Shown here: in pieces, positions 19,601-27,974 of the stretch
Layout: every line of letters begins with the position of its first letter
How positions within the stretch are numbered: the stretch's first letter is position 1
Assembly (NCBI GenBank): GCA_020974905.1
Contig: CP087563.1
Location: 3,534,001 to 3,598,000 of the forward strand
Origin: Planctomycetes bacterium syqfu
Lineage (GTDB): Bacteria; Planctomycetota; Phycisphaerae; Phycisphaerales; Phycisphaeraceae
Direction of reading: 5' to 3'
DNA length: 64,000 bases
Program-made: the position numbers and the translations under genes
Notes under the pieces: model-generated
Seen by the model: the letters and a program-made list of their open reading frames with translations, nothing else
What the model was told of the DNA's origin: nothing
Databases searched by the model: none

Positions 19601-20224
19601 ACCCCGCGCACGGCATTGGGAACCGATCCAGAGAATTGGTTATGCAGCAACCAATCGGATGTTGGTGGTATTCGAGACATCTGCATCATCAACGATCCAT
19701 CGGACTTTGGCGGGGACAGCAAATCCATGCTGCTTTACGACAACATCACCTCCGGTGGATCTCGACTTGAAGCCACGGCACAAAATACAGTGCCCGATGG
19801 AGATCGACACGGTGTTTTAGCCTTTGACCTCAAAGCCAATCATATGAGCAATCCCAGCGGTTCGGTTTACATGCGATTGTTCACCGATTCTCAAAACCAA
19901 TGCCTGGGCAATTTGCGTCTCACCCAAACCACAACAGGCGTGACACTCAAGGCAACCGTGAATGGAGTGAGTAACACAACACTACAAACCCTTGACGAAG
20001 GCGTCTGGTATCACATCGAAGTAACGATCCCACCAGCATCCATTGATGGTCAACAATTCAAGATTTCCGTACTTGCTTACGGTGATGATCAAGCCAATGT
20101 GTACACCATTGATCGCAGCTACACGCCAGTGGTCAGTGGTGTTTCACGATTGTTTATCAATGCAGACGCTGCATCGACCCGATTTGATTTGAGTCTCGAC
20201 AATGTCTGTGTATTCGGTCGGTGA
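16694..20224 (+). CDS. Secreted double beta-helix protein (pectate-lyase-3 type) with duplicated C-terminal sandwiches
   Basis: A 1176-aa exported protein. The ATG at 16694 is chosen because AGGAG lies six bases upstream and a proper signal peptide follows (LIFCCFMTWITTHANA). Two right-handed beta-helix modules each open with the Pectate_lyase_3 signature: GDGITDDTAAIQALI near residue 50 and GDNTTDDTDAIQATI near 395. Each also has the PPGTYRIT / PTGKYRIT turn. The last ~430 residues hold two homologous sandwich repeats (PSDFGGSQSLHF and PSDFGGDSKSML; LYINTATSS and LFINADAAS), probably carbohydrate-binding. It likely cleaves or binds an acidic or substituted polysaccharide outside the cytoplasm; lyase versus hydrolase cannot be told. 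A GC-rich hairpin follows at 20349. Confidence 0.75.
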   Translation: MLKSKLTGLIFCCFMTWITTHANALQIPTLNWTQRSDWVNVKTDITPAAAGDGITDDTAAIQALIDLTKNQSIKVAYFPPGTYRITQTLNVGTQDWYSDNVAFIGHGKETILKWDGPTDGTMMLDIGSHRNQFIGFVFDANDKAAIGIDLNQVTRQSEVTYRHLEFKGFSSHGLRTGQGTTYISESEISNCIFRDCAVGIGIYAWNDYNLCILNCEFIHNGIGVFADKGNATIRHCHFEASTETDFKYSNAVPHAIRRSTSYGSARFVSGDILNRFTTSVDIQDCQIGGWTDPAGPIHYVHLGTNMVYDTVFTDAPTQAPPIMLGNRDDYTQQLITSSNEYATGTAEYTPSNNFQAGSIPAGQRNRALISPHQRFLDESVRIPGQIFDARDFGAIGDNTTDDTDAIQATIDAAANAGNWAIAYIPTGKYRITSPLIVDGGQYYVGGSGYSSRLRWDGGSNSSIINVSNPQDVIIELLSFENTDLSDNTYDIYMTGGNSTQKITFDRVWGHTQYGHVMTNEGVKGVKFDSLPAGAWVNARRYAGFLTFENCSQATNICTFFDGQVNISGNTAKTGFTGIVFMNTGNVTVQDNQDLIVGDRYSENCIYTLKATGDDTGSGRISIHGFKMHANEDELIRIDGYGGRIAHTRCKILYPPTGGYIFKQLGNSAPEMLFLGTGFSSLTNPPVFDFDTASLSTFECKNEREPFINQTPLGLLPFADVYDDYRELGDYDLAINENYHRGITNATFEGDAIGTTPWGWTPSGESTQGGILRVTVVAEPSDFGGSQSLHFLDTSSTAPQRLALTNSFDELDKHSAGTLTMDLRVNTQATGSGTVYFRVFGQNELLSLRLDITTTSAWLRGVRDGSLTDLKALQLDQWYRLTISIPKPGLAYADYSINIKQVGQTVGQTFRLQRSASPTDVGIKRLYINTATSSNQVDLNLDNVFITSGLPAAAQVLSTNSTFENDTANTTPRTALGTDPENWLCSNQSDVGGIRDICIINDPSDFGGDSKSMLLYDNITSGGSRLEATAQNTVPDGDRHGVLAFDLKANHMSNPSGSVYMRLFTDSQNQCLGNLRLTQTTTGVTLKATVNGVSNTTLQTLDEGVWYHIEVTIPPASIDGQQFKISVLAYGDDQANVYTIDRSYTPVVSGVSRLFINADAASTRFDLSLDNVCVFGR

Positions 20225-20348
20225 TCAAACCGTTAAACATTCCAATCATGCCTGAAAAGGAGTGACAGAAAATCAGGTTGTTTTCCGATATACGCGAATA
20301 AAATCGACATAGCGGACCGTTGAACACGGCATCACTTGATAACAATAA

Positions 20349-20381
20349 CGCCCGCAGCAATCACTGAAATTGCTGCGGGCG
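20349..20381. terminator. Hairpin between convergent genes, probable terminator
   Basis: CGCCCGCAGCAAT, a 7-nt loop, then ATTGCTGCGGGCG form a perfect 13-bp stem about 125 nt after the beta-helix gene's stop. The T-run afterwards is weak (GCTTCG), so termination is likely but not of the textbook type. Confidence 0.6.
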
Positions 20382-20415
20382 CTTCGTGCAGTTCGCGACA
20401 TTAGAAATTCGATTC

Positions 20416-20498
20416 GTCATTCCCGCGCAGGCGGGAATCCAGTGGCATGCAGAAGACACTTGCAAATTTCACTGGACTCCCGCCTGCGCGGGAGTGAC
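20416..20498. repeat. REP-like palindromic element, copy 2
   Basis: Same arms as copy 1 (GTCATTCCCGCGCAGGCGGG and CCCGCCTGCGCGGGAGTGAC). The loop region is also related (GACACTTGCAAATTTCACTGG versus GACGCTTGCAAGTGCCACTGG), so the whole ~83-bp unit, not just the arms, was copied. It lies between the convergent beta-helix and symporter genes. Confidence 0.85.
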
Positions 20499-20555
20499 GG
20501 AAGTAGGCGATTGATTATGCGAGCTACTAACTACTGGATTGGTTTGACATATTTT

Positions 20556-22373
20556 TCAGGATGTGGACTCAGCCGCACAACTTGGCTGAAGTTCAGCATT
20601 CTCTACAGAAAGATATGCAGCTTTTGCTTTGGCTTTGGCGTTGTAGCGCATGCCTGCCCAATTCAGGAGACTGCCAACACCTGCAACGATACCTGAGACA
20701 AAGAGCACCGCCCAGTGTTCACCCTTGGTGGTATCCACCGCCAGACAAAGTAGCGTGATGAGTATACCGGCGGTCATGGCAAAGCGGCCCATGATCACCA
20801 ACTGCTTTCCATCGGAGAGTTCGCCGACTTCCTTCTCAAGATCAATCGGCGTCTTCATGCGTTTGAAGAAGGCTTCAACACGATCGTGATACGCCTGCGG
20901 GCTGGTCTTGGCAAAGGGGATGGTCAGCAGGAAAATCGTCACACCACAACACAGGTTCACCAGCAACTTGGTCTGGAACACCCACGGCTCACCAAACAAC
21001 TCTTTGCTGAACACACCGATCATGGATGGGATCATGGTCAGACACACCGTCACCATCGCAGACCACGACGGGGCGCGTTTGATAAATAAGCCCATCAACA
21101 TCGGGATCGACATCGGCACGCCAATGACCGCTCCAATCCCCAACATCCAGGCAAAGACACCTTTGCCCTTTTGAGCCTCAAAGTACAGCGCAAGCCCAAT
21201 GATGCAGAAGCCGAAAACCGCGGTATAAATCCGGCCGAACTTCATGGCTGTCTTCGTATCCACCGGTTTGCGCCCAAAGAGCTTGTAAATGTTGGGCAAA
21301 ATGTCACGGACAAAAATTGCAGCATTCCGGTTCAGCCCGGTGTCCATCGAACTCATCGTCGCAGCAAGCATCGCAACAACCATCAACCCCACCATCCCAC
21401 GTGGCAGGAGATTCAGCGCTGCCACTGCATAAGCGGACTCCGTCGGACGGGAGACATCCACAGCCAGAACCTGATCAGCAAAGAGCAGACGTGATGCCAT
21501 CGGCGGGATGATCCAGATGATCGCACCAAGGACCATGAGTGTGCCTGCCATCGCTGCTGCCATACGTGCTTCGCGACCGTCTTTGACCGAGAAATACTTG
21601 GCAGCCGAACCGAGCGTGTTATGCGCGGTGACATTCTTGATGACGATGGCAATCGCCCACAGCCAGGTGCATCGTGCATCCAGAAAGCGGGTCGGTTCAT
21701 TGATGATGTTAAAGTCTTTGGTGAGTCCCTGTGATTCAATGGTCTGGAACATCCCACTAAATCCGCCAAGCGATTTAAGGCAGAGATAGGCCATGAGAAT
21801 GGTGATGGGAATGAGAATGAGGCTTTGCAGAAAGTCGGTGCCCATGACGGCCCAGACCCCGCCGGACATGGAGTAGAAAAGCACGACAATACCGACGACA
21901 ATGATGACGAGTTTGACATCTAAACCGAAGATGGTTGCGGTGAAGATCGCAAGACCGTTGAGCCAGATACCTGCCATGAGTAAGCTCATGACCACGCCGA
22001 TCCATGCGTAGAATTGCTGGGTGCGCAGGCCGTAGCGTTCCTTGGTGACTTCCGGGCCGGTCGTCGCGCGAATCTGTCTGAACCAGGGCGCGAGGAACAG
22101 GAAGTTAAGCAGATACCCAAAGGCGTTGGCAAAGTAAATCACCACCACCGACCAGCCTGCTTCAAAGGCAACACCGGATGCTGCGGTGAAGGTGTAGGCC
22201 GAGAAGCCGGACATGAAGGCTGATGCACCTACCAGCCACCAAACCCCTTTGGAACCGCCACGAAAGTAATCCGCGTCATTGCGGTTAAACCGTGAAAACA
22301 CGGCACCCATGGCCATGATCAAAGCCAGATACGAGCCGATGATAATCCAATCAATGACGAGAACCTGTTGCAC
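20556..22373 (-). CDS. Sodium:solute symporter (SSS/SLC5 family), locus 2
   Basis: A ~605-aa inner-membrane protein with 13-14 predicted helices. It shows the SSS signature region near the N-terminus (GGSKGVWWLVGASAFMSGFS, then GPEVTKERYG) and TM5-TM8 motifs (SMSGGVWAVMGTDFLQSLIL, AATMSSMDTGLNRNAA). It would import a mono- or oligosaccharide with sodium. A GTG start at 22373 is preferred, with GGAAAG upstream; TTG 22388 is the alternative. It lies 56 nt after the locus-2 pseudopilin gene, in the same direction, and is the last gene of the leftward run. The cluster has no sugar ABC or SusC/D genes, so this is the probable uptake route for GH5/GH36 products. Confidence 0.85.
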   Translation of the reverse strand: MQQVLVIDWIIIGSYLALIMAMGAVFSRFNRNDADYFRGGSKGVWWLVGASAFMSGFSAYTFTAASGVAFEAGWSVVVIYFANAFGYLLNFLFLAPWFRQIRATTGPEVTKERYGLRTQQFYAWIGVVMSLLMAGIWLNGLAIFTATIFGLDVKLVIIVVGIVVLFYSMSGGVWAVMGTDFLQSLILIPITILMAYLCLKSLGGFSGMFQTIESQGLTKDFNIINEPTRFLDARCTWLWAIAIVIKNVTAHNTLGSAAKYFSVKDGREARMAAAMAGTLMVLGAIIWIIPPMASRLLFADQVLAVDVSRPTESAYAVAALNLLPRGMVGLMVVAMLAATMSSMDTGLNRNAAIFVRDILPNIYKLFGRKPVDTKTAMKFGRIYTAVFGFCIIGLALYFEAQKGKGVFAWMLGIGAVIGVPMSIPMLMGLFIKRAPSWSAMVTVCLTMIPSMIGVFSKELFGEPWVFQTKLLVNLCCGVTIFLLTIPFAKTSPQAYHDRVEAFFKRMKTPIDLEKEVGELSDGKQLVIMGRFAMTAGILITLLCLAVDTTKGEHWAVLFVSGIVAGVGSLLNWAGMRYNAKAKAKAAYLSVENAELQPSCAAESTS

Positions 22374-22429
22374 GGATTTTCTTTCCAAGTGTCAATGCAC
22401 TACTTGTTGACCAGGTGTCCAAGCGCGAC

Positions 22430-23230
22430 TTAATAGCGATCCCAATAATCGTCAGTGGTGTTGTTGAGGAAGGGCTCAACGGTATACGGGTTGGTCTCCG
22501 GCTGAAGATCAAGATCCACGCCCACGAGCATGGCCTGCGGCGCCTTGACCGTGGTGGCATGCCCATCTCCCCAGGACACATTCACCGAACTGCCATGTCG
22601 CACTGCCAGGGGTCCGACGGAGGGACGTGCACCGGGGCCGGGAAGTGTGTCACTTAGCAGCATCCAACCGCGTGAAACATTCACGCCATGCCAGGTGTCG
22701 GCCATGACGATGGTCTTGCCGGGCTTGACCAGTTCGTTGATCTTGGCAGACGGACCATAAAGCAACTCGGGCACATCATTCTGAGCAAAGCCGTAGTCCT
22801 TGCTGGTGGCAATGTTGTCACGGTTGTAGCCATAGTCCACATACCGCCAATCGCTCCAGGTCGGCCCATTATTCTTACTTTTTGTGATCAGATTTTCACG
22901 AATACTGCTCTGCTCATTGGTCGGGCAAAGCATCAATTCCGCACTCGTCAGATAATTCTTGGCAACCAGAAGACCGGGCCAATAAGCCTGATCACCGGGG
23001 ACGCCCAGATATTGACGCAGCTGTGCCACCGGGAAGTGACCTTTAAAGTCCCCCTGGTACATGGAGGTCACCAACCCCATCTGCTTGAGATTGGTCAGAC
23101 ACTGCACATTCCTTGCAGCCGCCCGCGCCTTGGAAAGTGCCGGCAGGAGAATCGAGATCAGCAACGAAATAATGCTGATGACCACCAACAGCTCGATCAA
23201 GGTAAACGCTCGAGTCATTCGATTCGACAT
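22430..23230 (-). CDS. Pseudopilin-like protein with prepilin-type N-terminus, locus 2 (downstream copy)
   Basis: A 266-aa protein with a short leader and [19 protein letters not shown] after Arg, the prepilin-like cleavage segment with Glu at +5. It continues [20 protein letters not shown] and ends with the family-typical [19 protein letters not shown], the H...GDGH element of H/G-DG planctomycete proteins. Expected to be membrane-inserted, processed by prepilin peptidase and displayed or assembled outside the inner membrane; the role is unproven. AAGGAAG precedes the ATG. It sits directly before the symporter gene and 419 nt after the GH36 gene, behind an inverted repeat (23381-23403) that may mark its own promoter. 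Confidence 0.85.
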   Translation of the reverse strand: MSNRMTRAFTLIELLVVISIISLLISILLPALSKARAAARNVQCLTNLKQMGLVTSMYQGDFKGHFPVAQLRQYLGVPGDQAYWPGLLVAKNYLTSAELMLCPTNEQSSIRENLITKSKNNGPTWSDWRYVDYGYNRDNIATSKDYGFAQNDVPELLYGPSAKINELVKPGKTIVMADTWHGVNVSRGWMLLSDTLPGPGARPSVGPLAVRHGSSVNVSWGDGHATTVKAPQAMLVGVDLDLQPETNPYTVEPFLNNTTDDYWDRY

Positions 23231-23380
23231 GCTGCTTCCTTTCCATCCCCGGATGGGTTCAGATCACCTTTGTAGCCAATGCAATCAATCCCCCAGACCA
23301 CACCCCTGGCTGGCCTGAGTTTGACATTCAGATCATAGGACTGCCCGCATCACAAATCAATCACTATTGGCAATATTTTA

Positions 23381-23403
23381 ATCTCAATATGGCATATTGA
23401 GAT
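23381..23403. promoter_or_regulatory. Inverted repeat upstream of the pseudopilin-symporter pair
   Basis: ATCTCAATAT-GGC-ATATTGAGAT has perfect 10-bp arms around a 3-bp spacer and lies ~150 nt before the pseudopilin ATG. It is AT-rich and has no T-run after it, so an operator is more likely than a terminator. The cognate regulator is unknown; the locus-2 LacI protein is a candidate. Confidence 0.45.
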
Positions 23404-23504
23404 AAATTATGACTTCAAACTGTGATATTGGACGCAAAATAACGGATATACAGCGAAAGATGAGAATAATTGCGTATACGCAAAAACAGCTGCGATTCGT
23501 GCGG

Positions 23505-23590
23505 TTATCCAATGAACGCGAAAGCGCAAAGATTACGAAGAGAGGCAGACAAGGCATTTTAAACCACGGAGGACATAGCGTGCACTGAGA
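23505..23590. repeat. Degenerate intergenic repeat remnant
   Basis: On the minus strand this reads like worn copies of the periodic CTCCGTGG / TCTTTGCGC / CTTTCGCG repeat common between bacterial genes (plus strand: GCGAAAGCGCAAAGATTACG, then CCACGGAGGACATAGCG). The rest of the 23231-23649 gap shows only the inverted repeat at 23381 and AT-rich sequence. Confidence 0.4.
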
Positions 23591-23649
23591 TAAATTGACA
23601 GCTATTAACGCCATTGGACATTCGATTCAAACATGGCGTAAATCACCAT

Positions 23650-25695
23650 TCAACCGAAACAGACGTCCAGTATCACCGGCTGACCTGCGGGGACGTTGAC
23701 CTGCAGCAGCGCGCTGTCGGCAATCTGGGTCAACGTTGCTGGCTCGCCGTTGACGGTTGCCTGCGTGATGGGTCGCTGTGATGCGATGCCGATCATGCCC
23801 CCATCGCAAAGCTGCCAGGTGATGCGTTTTTCATCGTGCCGGATTTCGGATGCGATGGCTGCCGAGCCGTTGTACTTGTCCAGCAACCCGAGCATGGCAA
23901 CACCGTCGGACATCGGCGCGATCGTCAATAACTCAAAGCTGCGGAAGTCCAGCGTCGTCTCCTGCGAGGCATCGCTGTCAACAATCTCCAACCTGCCCGC
24001 TTCGTGCTGGTAAATCGCAACATCTCCCGATTCAATACCGGGAACATCCGAAGCGCGGTAGGTGTCGGTGATGCTTTGGCGCTGAGCTTCGTCTTCTGCC
24101 CAGAGACAGTGGAACAAACCCAACACGCCGACCTTGCCGTTGTGATTGGTGATCTTGAGTAACCGGGCCTGTGTCTGGTAATCGACGAACAAGCAGTCTG
24201 CTGCAGGCATCGCAGGTTGTGCACATCGCAGTACGCGTCCGTCAGCAGTGCAGAGTTTGCGAAGGATATCGAAGTTTTGCTCACCGGGTTTGTCCGAGAC
24301 ATAAATCGGACTGCCACTGATGGCGCGTGATGCTGCATGGTATGCGCCGGTTTCGGCACCACTCCAGAACATGTCCCAGTCGGGCAAAGCAAACTGACTG
24401 GTCCAGAGATTGTTCATGATGTTGTAAAACACGTGACACTGATGGGCGCCATCACGGTTGGGGAAATAGTCATCGGAGTTTCGCCAGACGGTGGTCGCGG
24501 ACATGTTGTATGCCACGTCATTGCGATTGCACATGCAGTGAATGGTGTTGCCGACAAAGTGCGTCCAGGCAGCGCCCTGGTAAGCCTGCTGTGATGCTTT
24601 GACCATGGCTGATCGCTGCTTGTCGTCTGAAGCGAAATAGGCCTGAGCATTCTGGTTGTCGACCTTGGTCATATCGACACCCTGCTGGCGAAGGTAAGTG
24701 TAAAAATCGTGGTAAAACCGGGCGATATCCTGTGTGGTCACGCCATGGGCATGGGGCATGGGTTCACCGTCATGTCGACGCAATGGGTCTGCCGACTTGC
24801 TGATGTCATACGTCTTGGCCAGCTTGCTTTCCGGGCTGATCCCCTGCCAGTAACCACCAAGCGTGTGCCAGATGCCGAAAGTCTTGACGCCGAAGTCCGC
24901 TTTGATTTTTTTGATCATCGCCCCCAAACCCTCTGGGAATTTTTCAGCATCGGGTTCAAAGGCAACAAGCTGTTTGTCATCATCCACCGACAACCAACCA
25001 TCATCAAGCACCACCAACGGTGTCTTGAAACCGGCCTTGGCAAAGGTCGTTAAACCTTCAATGAGTTTGTCCTGATTAACATCATGGTAAAACGCATCCC
25101 ACGTGCACCAGCCCATCAAATCCACAAACGACGGGAGCGGCTTATCCTCACGCAGTCGGAATGTCCCCAGTGTTTGGGAAGCAACACGGACCGCATCATG
25201 AAACAGTGCATAGGGATCATCACCCGTTGCAATCACCATCAACGGACCATCGATCGGCACTGCATCCAGTTCCACATTCAAACACAGGCCCTGCTTGCTA
25301 TCACCAATCAGAAACGCACGGAAGCCCGTACCAATCAGCGGGAGCATCAGGTGATATTGATCCGAATCATTCTGCCAAAGCAGACTCATGATCTGCTTGT
25401 CGATCTTCCCAAGACCATCTGCACTGAATCCAACCTCCGGCCGAATCCAGAATGGGTTGTACTGGACGAGTGCATTGAAATGTTTGAGTTGAGGTAAACG
25501 CAAGCCTGAAAGTGATGCCCCTGGGACGGTCTCCTTGCCATGTGGCCCGGTGATCTTGTCATGAGCATGTTGTGATGCAAACGCTGCCAGCGATTGGTTG
25601 AGTCCAACAAGACCAATACCCGATTCACCAGCCACCGGTGTGATGGACAAGTCCTGGGGCACATTTAAGACAGACGCAAAGTTCGAGTTGGACAT
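23650..25695 (-). CDS. GH36 alpha-galactosidase-like protein of the raffinose synthase/Sip1 type
   Basis: A ~681-aa enzyme expected to act on alpha-galactosides by a retaining mechanism. The family core is intact: LMGWCTWDAFYHDV, VVLDDGWLS, the nucleophile Asp in MTKVDNQN (D346 from ATG 25695) and the acid/base region WRNSDDYFPN (D408/D409). The longer reading from 25752 adds a hydrophobic stretch but lacks support; MSNSNF at 25695 is the preferred start. There is no convincing signal peptide, so it should be cytoplasmic and act on imported oligosaccharides. It lies downstream of GH5 and upstream of the pseudopilin-symporter pair, all leftward. Alpha-galactosidase versus galactosyltransferase cannot be separated from sequence alone. 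Confidence 0.85.
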   Translation of the reverse strand: MSNSNFASVLNVPQDLSITPVAGESGIGLVGLNQSLAAFASQHAHDKITGPHGKETVPGASLSGLRLPQLKHFNALVQYNPFWIRPEVGFSADGLGKIDKQIMSLLWQNDSDQYHLMLPLIGTGFRAFLIGDSKQGLCLNVELDAVPIDGPLMVIATGDDPYALFHDAVRVASQTLGTFRLREDKPLPSFVDLMGWCTWDAFYHDVNQDKLIEGLTTFAKAGFKTPLVVLDDGWLSVDDDKQLVAFEPDAEKFPEGLGAMIKKIKADFGVKTFGIWHTLGGYWQGISPESKLAKTYDISKSADPLRRHDGEPMPHAHGVTTQDIARFYHDFYTYLRQQGVDMTKVDNQNAQAYFASDDKQRSAMVKASQQAYQGAAWTHFVGNTIHCMCNRNDVAYNMSATTVWRNSDDYFPNRDGAHQCHVFYNIMNNLWTSQFALPDWDMFWSGAETGAYHAASRAISGSPIYVSDKPGEQNFDILRKLCTADGRVLRCAQPAMPAADCLFVDYQTQARLLKITNHNGKVGVLGLFHCLWAEDEAQRQSITDTYRASDVPGIESGDVAIYQHEAGRLEIVDSDASQETTLDFRSFELLTIAPMSDGVAMLGLLDKYNGSAAIASEIRHDEKRITWQLCDGGMIGIASQRPITQATVNGEPATLTQIADSALLQVNVPAGQPVILDVCFG

Positions 25696-25847
25696 AGCAA
25701 ATACCGCAAATATCAAAAGTTCAGAAGATGGGCTAAAACCCGTTAAAAACAATGATTCAACGGGTCACCCAGACTGGCAATGATAGCGGTTTTTCAAGTG
25801 CGTGTCTTATGGCTTATGCTGCGATGACACAATGCATTGATTGCATC

Positions 25848-25929
25848 GTCACTCTCGCGCGGCGGGAGTCCAGTGAGAGTTCCAAGCGTTAACAGTATGT
25901 CACTGGATGCCCGCCTGCGCGGGAATGAC
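25848..25929. repeat. REP-like palindromic element, copy 3 (inverted orientation)
   Basis: Reads GTCACTCTCGCGCGGCGGGA...CCCGCCTGCGCGGGAATGAC, which is copies 1 and 2 in reverse, with one base lost and one C-to-T change in one arm. Unlike the others it lies between two genes of the same direction (GH5 and GH36). Nothing else is visible in the 25696-25995 gap. Confidence 0.8.
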
Positions 25930-25995
25930 GGACAGAAGCAATCATGCAATGCAGCATTTGAAAATATGTACTTGCAGTCATGATAAAATATGTTG

Positions 25996-27891
25996 TTATG
26001 GCTTGGCCTTGGGAAATTCGCTTGCCATGATCCGAGCGATCGGCCCCCAGATGTCGCTATACGCACAGGAATCAAAATCGTTAGGTCGCTTGTCCTTGGG
26101 CAGTTTTTCCGCAACCTTCTTAGGTAACGGATGCGGGTGTCGCGCATTGTTTTCCACACGCTTTAACGCCCAGACCATCCAACCCACATCCTGTCGTGCA
26201 AAGACGCCCAGAATCCCTGCCTGAAACTCGCGGCAGGTGGTTTCGTCCTTGTCCCACCATGTGGCCCCAAACTCCGTACACATCACCGGCACGTTGTACT
26301 TGTCCATGAAATCTACAATATGCTGCTGCACAATCCAGGGGTGATTGTCCATGGGGTAATCATGAAACGCATAGACGGTGTTGTTGAAAGGCGCATCAAA
26401 AGTCTGCGTGTAACCACCCCAAGTCTTATCGAGCGCTCGAGCGTGCGACCAATCACATGTGCCGACAAAAAGGATGTGACGCTGATCAACCTTGCGGATC
26501 GCCTCGCGGGCCTTGCTGTAATACGCCCGCACCAACTCCGGCTCGATGTCGTGTGGTTCGTTACATAACTCATAACCCATCACATACGGCTCATCCTTGT
26601 AACGTTCTGCAACCATGCCCCACCGTCGTGCCCATTCTGCAAGACCTTCATCGCTCCAACGTTTGAGATTCTTCTGGTTTTTACGGGCGTTGGCTTCATC
26701 GACCTGACCGGTGAAATAGCTGTGACAATCCAGAATCACATAAAGCCCATGTCGCTTGGCAGCAAGAATCACCGGGTCGACAAACGTCTGAAGATGATGC
26801 TCCAGATCAATGGGTTCATGTTCACGGTTATTGAAATACCGCAGGTAAAACGGCAGGCGAATGGTATTAAGCCCCATCGACTTGCAAAACGCTGCGACTT
26901 GTTCATCCTGCGCGGGGATGATGACATTTCGTGCATATCCGACACCCGATGCGATAAAGGGTTTGCTGCCACCCGCTGCCTGATCCGAGGTAACAATGTG
27001 ACGGCCTTTGACCGTTAGCCAGAGATGATCCGTGCTGGCGGTATATCCAAAAACGTCCTGCGTGATCGACTGTTCCATAACTTCATTTCCTTTACCCACG
27101 TGAGCAAAAATGCGATTGACCGCTTGCGAGGTTAACGGCGGACTCTGCCAATCCAGTGAATACTGACCGTCCACCGCGTCAATCACTTTCATGTGTTTCT
27201 TGCCATCTGCATCGATGATTTCGATAAAGACGCGTGCATTGTCCTGCTGCGTTTGCCCCTTGATTTTCAGTGTTTTGAGATTGTCCATCGGATCGTTGGC
27301 AAGATGCAGACTCACGTTGCGGTACTGCTGGATGGTCATCGAACGAATCTGGAATTGGCATGGGTTCTGAGCAGTCACCATAACGCCAGCGATCTGATCG
27401 TCGGCTGCAATCTCGGTCTTGCGATCAAAGGCAAAACGCAGCAGCATCCAACCATCTTCAAGTTGCTGCGCATCATCAAGCGTTAACGTGTCGGAGTTGA
27501 TGTATTGACGCTGCCAGGTCCGCCAGACCATTTTCATTTTCCCCGGTTGATCCTTGCCAACGACTTTAAAGATCAGTTCCACGCGCATGCAGGGGTCTGC
27601 CAGGAACGGCTTGGGATCGAAGCGTTGAGCAGAGTTGTAATTGACGCCACCCCCACTGTCAGATCGCGTGCTGGTGATCAATAGCGAAACATCCTCGGGC
27701 AAAACCTGACTCTTGCCCCCACGGACTCCCGCGGTTTTGTGTTCCCATGGATGCGGGTTACCTGAAGCAAAAAGCGGATGACTGTTGGCAACGGGCAAAT
27801 CCCACACCTGCTTATCCTGAGCCTCAACAGTCAGACTCAGCGAGATCAAAAGCATGGCCAACACCGGTAGCATCAAATGACGAATCATCAA
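25996..27891 (-). CDS. Secreted GH5-family glycoside hydrolase with N-terminal binding region
   Basis: A 631-aa exported enzyme with a signal peptide (residues 1-24, cleavage after VEAQ). An N-terminal beta-rich region (~25-190) may bind carbohydrate, a short Ig-like segment follows (~200-285), then the GH5 barrel (~295-631). The family's residues are visible: LNTIRLPFYLRYF, YVILDCHSYFTG, acid/base Glu 445 in ELCNEPHD, an aromatic HDYPMDNHPW segment and nucleophile Glu 540 in VMCTEFGATWW. GH5 enzymes retain configuration and cut beta-glucans or beta-mannans; together with GH36 in the same run a galactomannan-like substrate is plausible. AAGGA precedes the ATG. The LacI gene ends 83 nt upstream. 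Confidence 0.85.
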   Translation of the reverse strand: MMIRHLMLPVLAMLLISLSLTVEAQDKQVWDLPVANSHPLFASGNPHPWEHKTAGVRGGKSQVLPEDVSLLITSTRSDSGGGVNYNSAQRFDPKPFLADPCMRVELIFKVVGKDQPGKMKMVWRTWQRQYINSDTLTLDDAQQLEDGWMLLRFAFDRKTEIAADDQIAGVMVTAQNPCQFQIRSMTIQQYRNVSLHLANDPMDNLKTLKIKGQTQQDNARVFIEIIDADGKKHMKVIDAVDGQYSLDWQSPPLTSQAVNRIFAHVGKGNEVMEQSITQDVFGYTASTDHLWLTVKGRHIVTSDQAAGGSKPFIASGVGYARNVIIPAQDEQVAAFCKSMGLNTIRLPFYLRYFNNREHEPIDLEHHLQTFVDPVILAAKRHGLYVILDCHSYFTGQVDEANARKNQKNLKRWSDEGLAEWARRWGMVAERYKDEPYVMGYELCNEPHDIEPELVRAYYSKAREAIRKVDQRHILFVGTCDWSHARALDKTWGGYTQTFDAPFNNTVYAFHDYPMDNHPWIVQQHIVDFMDKYNVPVMCTEFGATWWDKDETTCREFQAGILGVFARQDVGWMVWALKRVENNARHPHPLPKKVAEKLPKDKRPNDFDSCAYSDIWGPIARIMASEFPKAKP

Positions 27892-27974
27892 AAAATCCTT
27901 ATAAAATCAGGGCAAAACGACACTGCCAACCCTTTGCGGGTTGTTGCCTGTTTCAATATCCATTCCCATAATGA

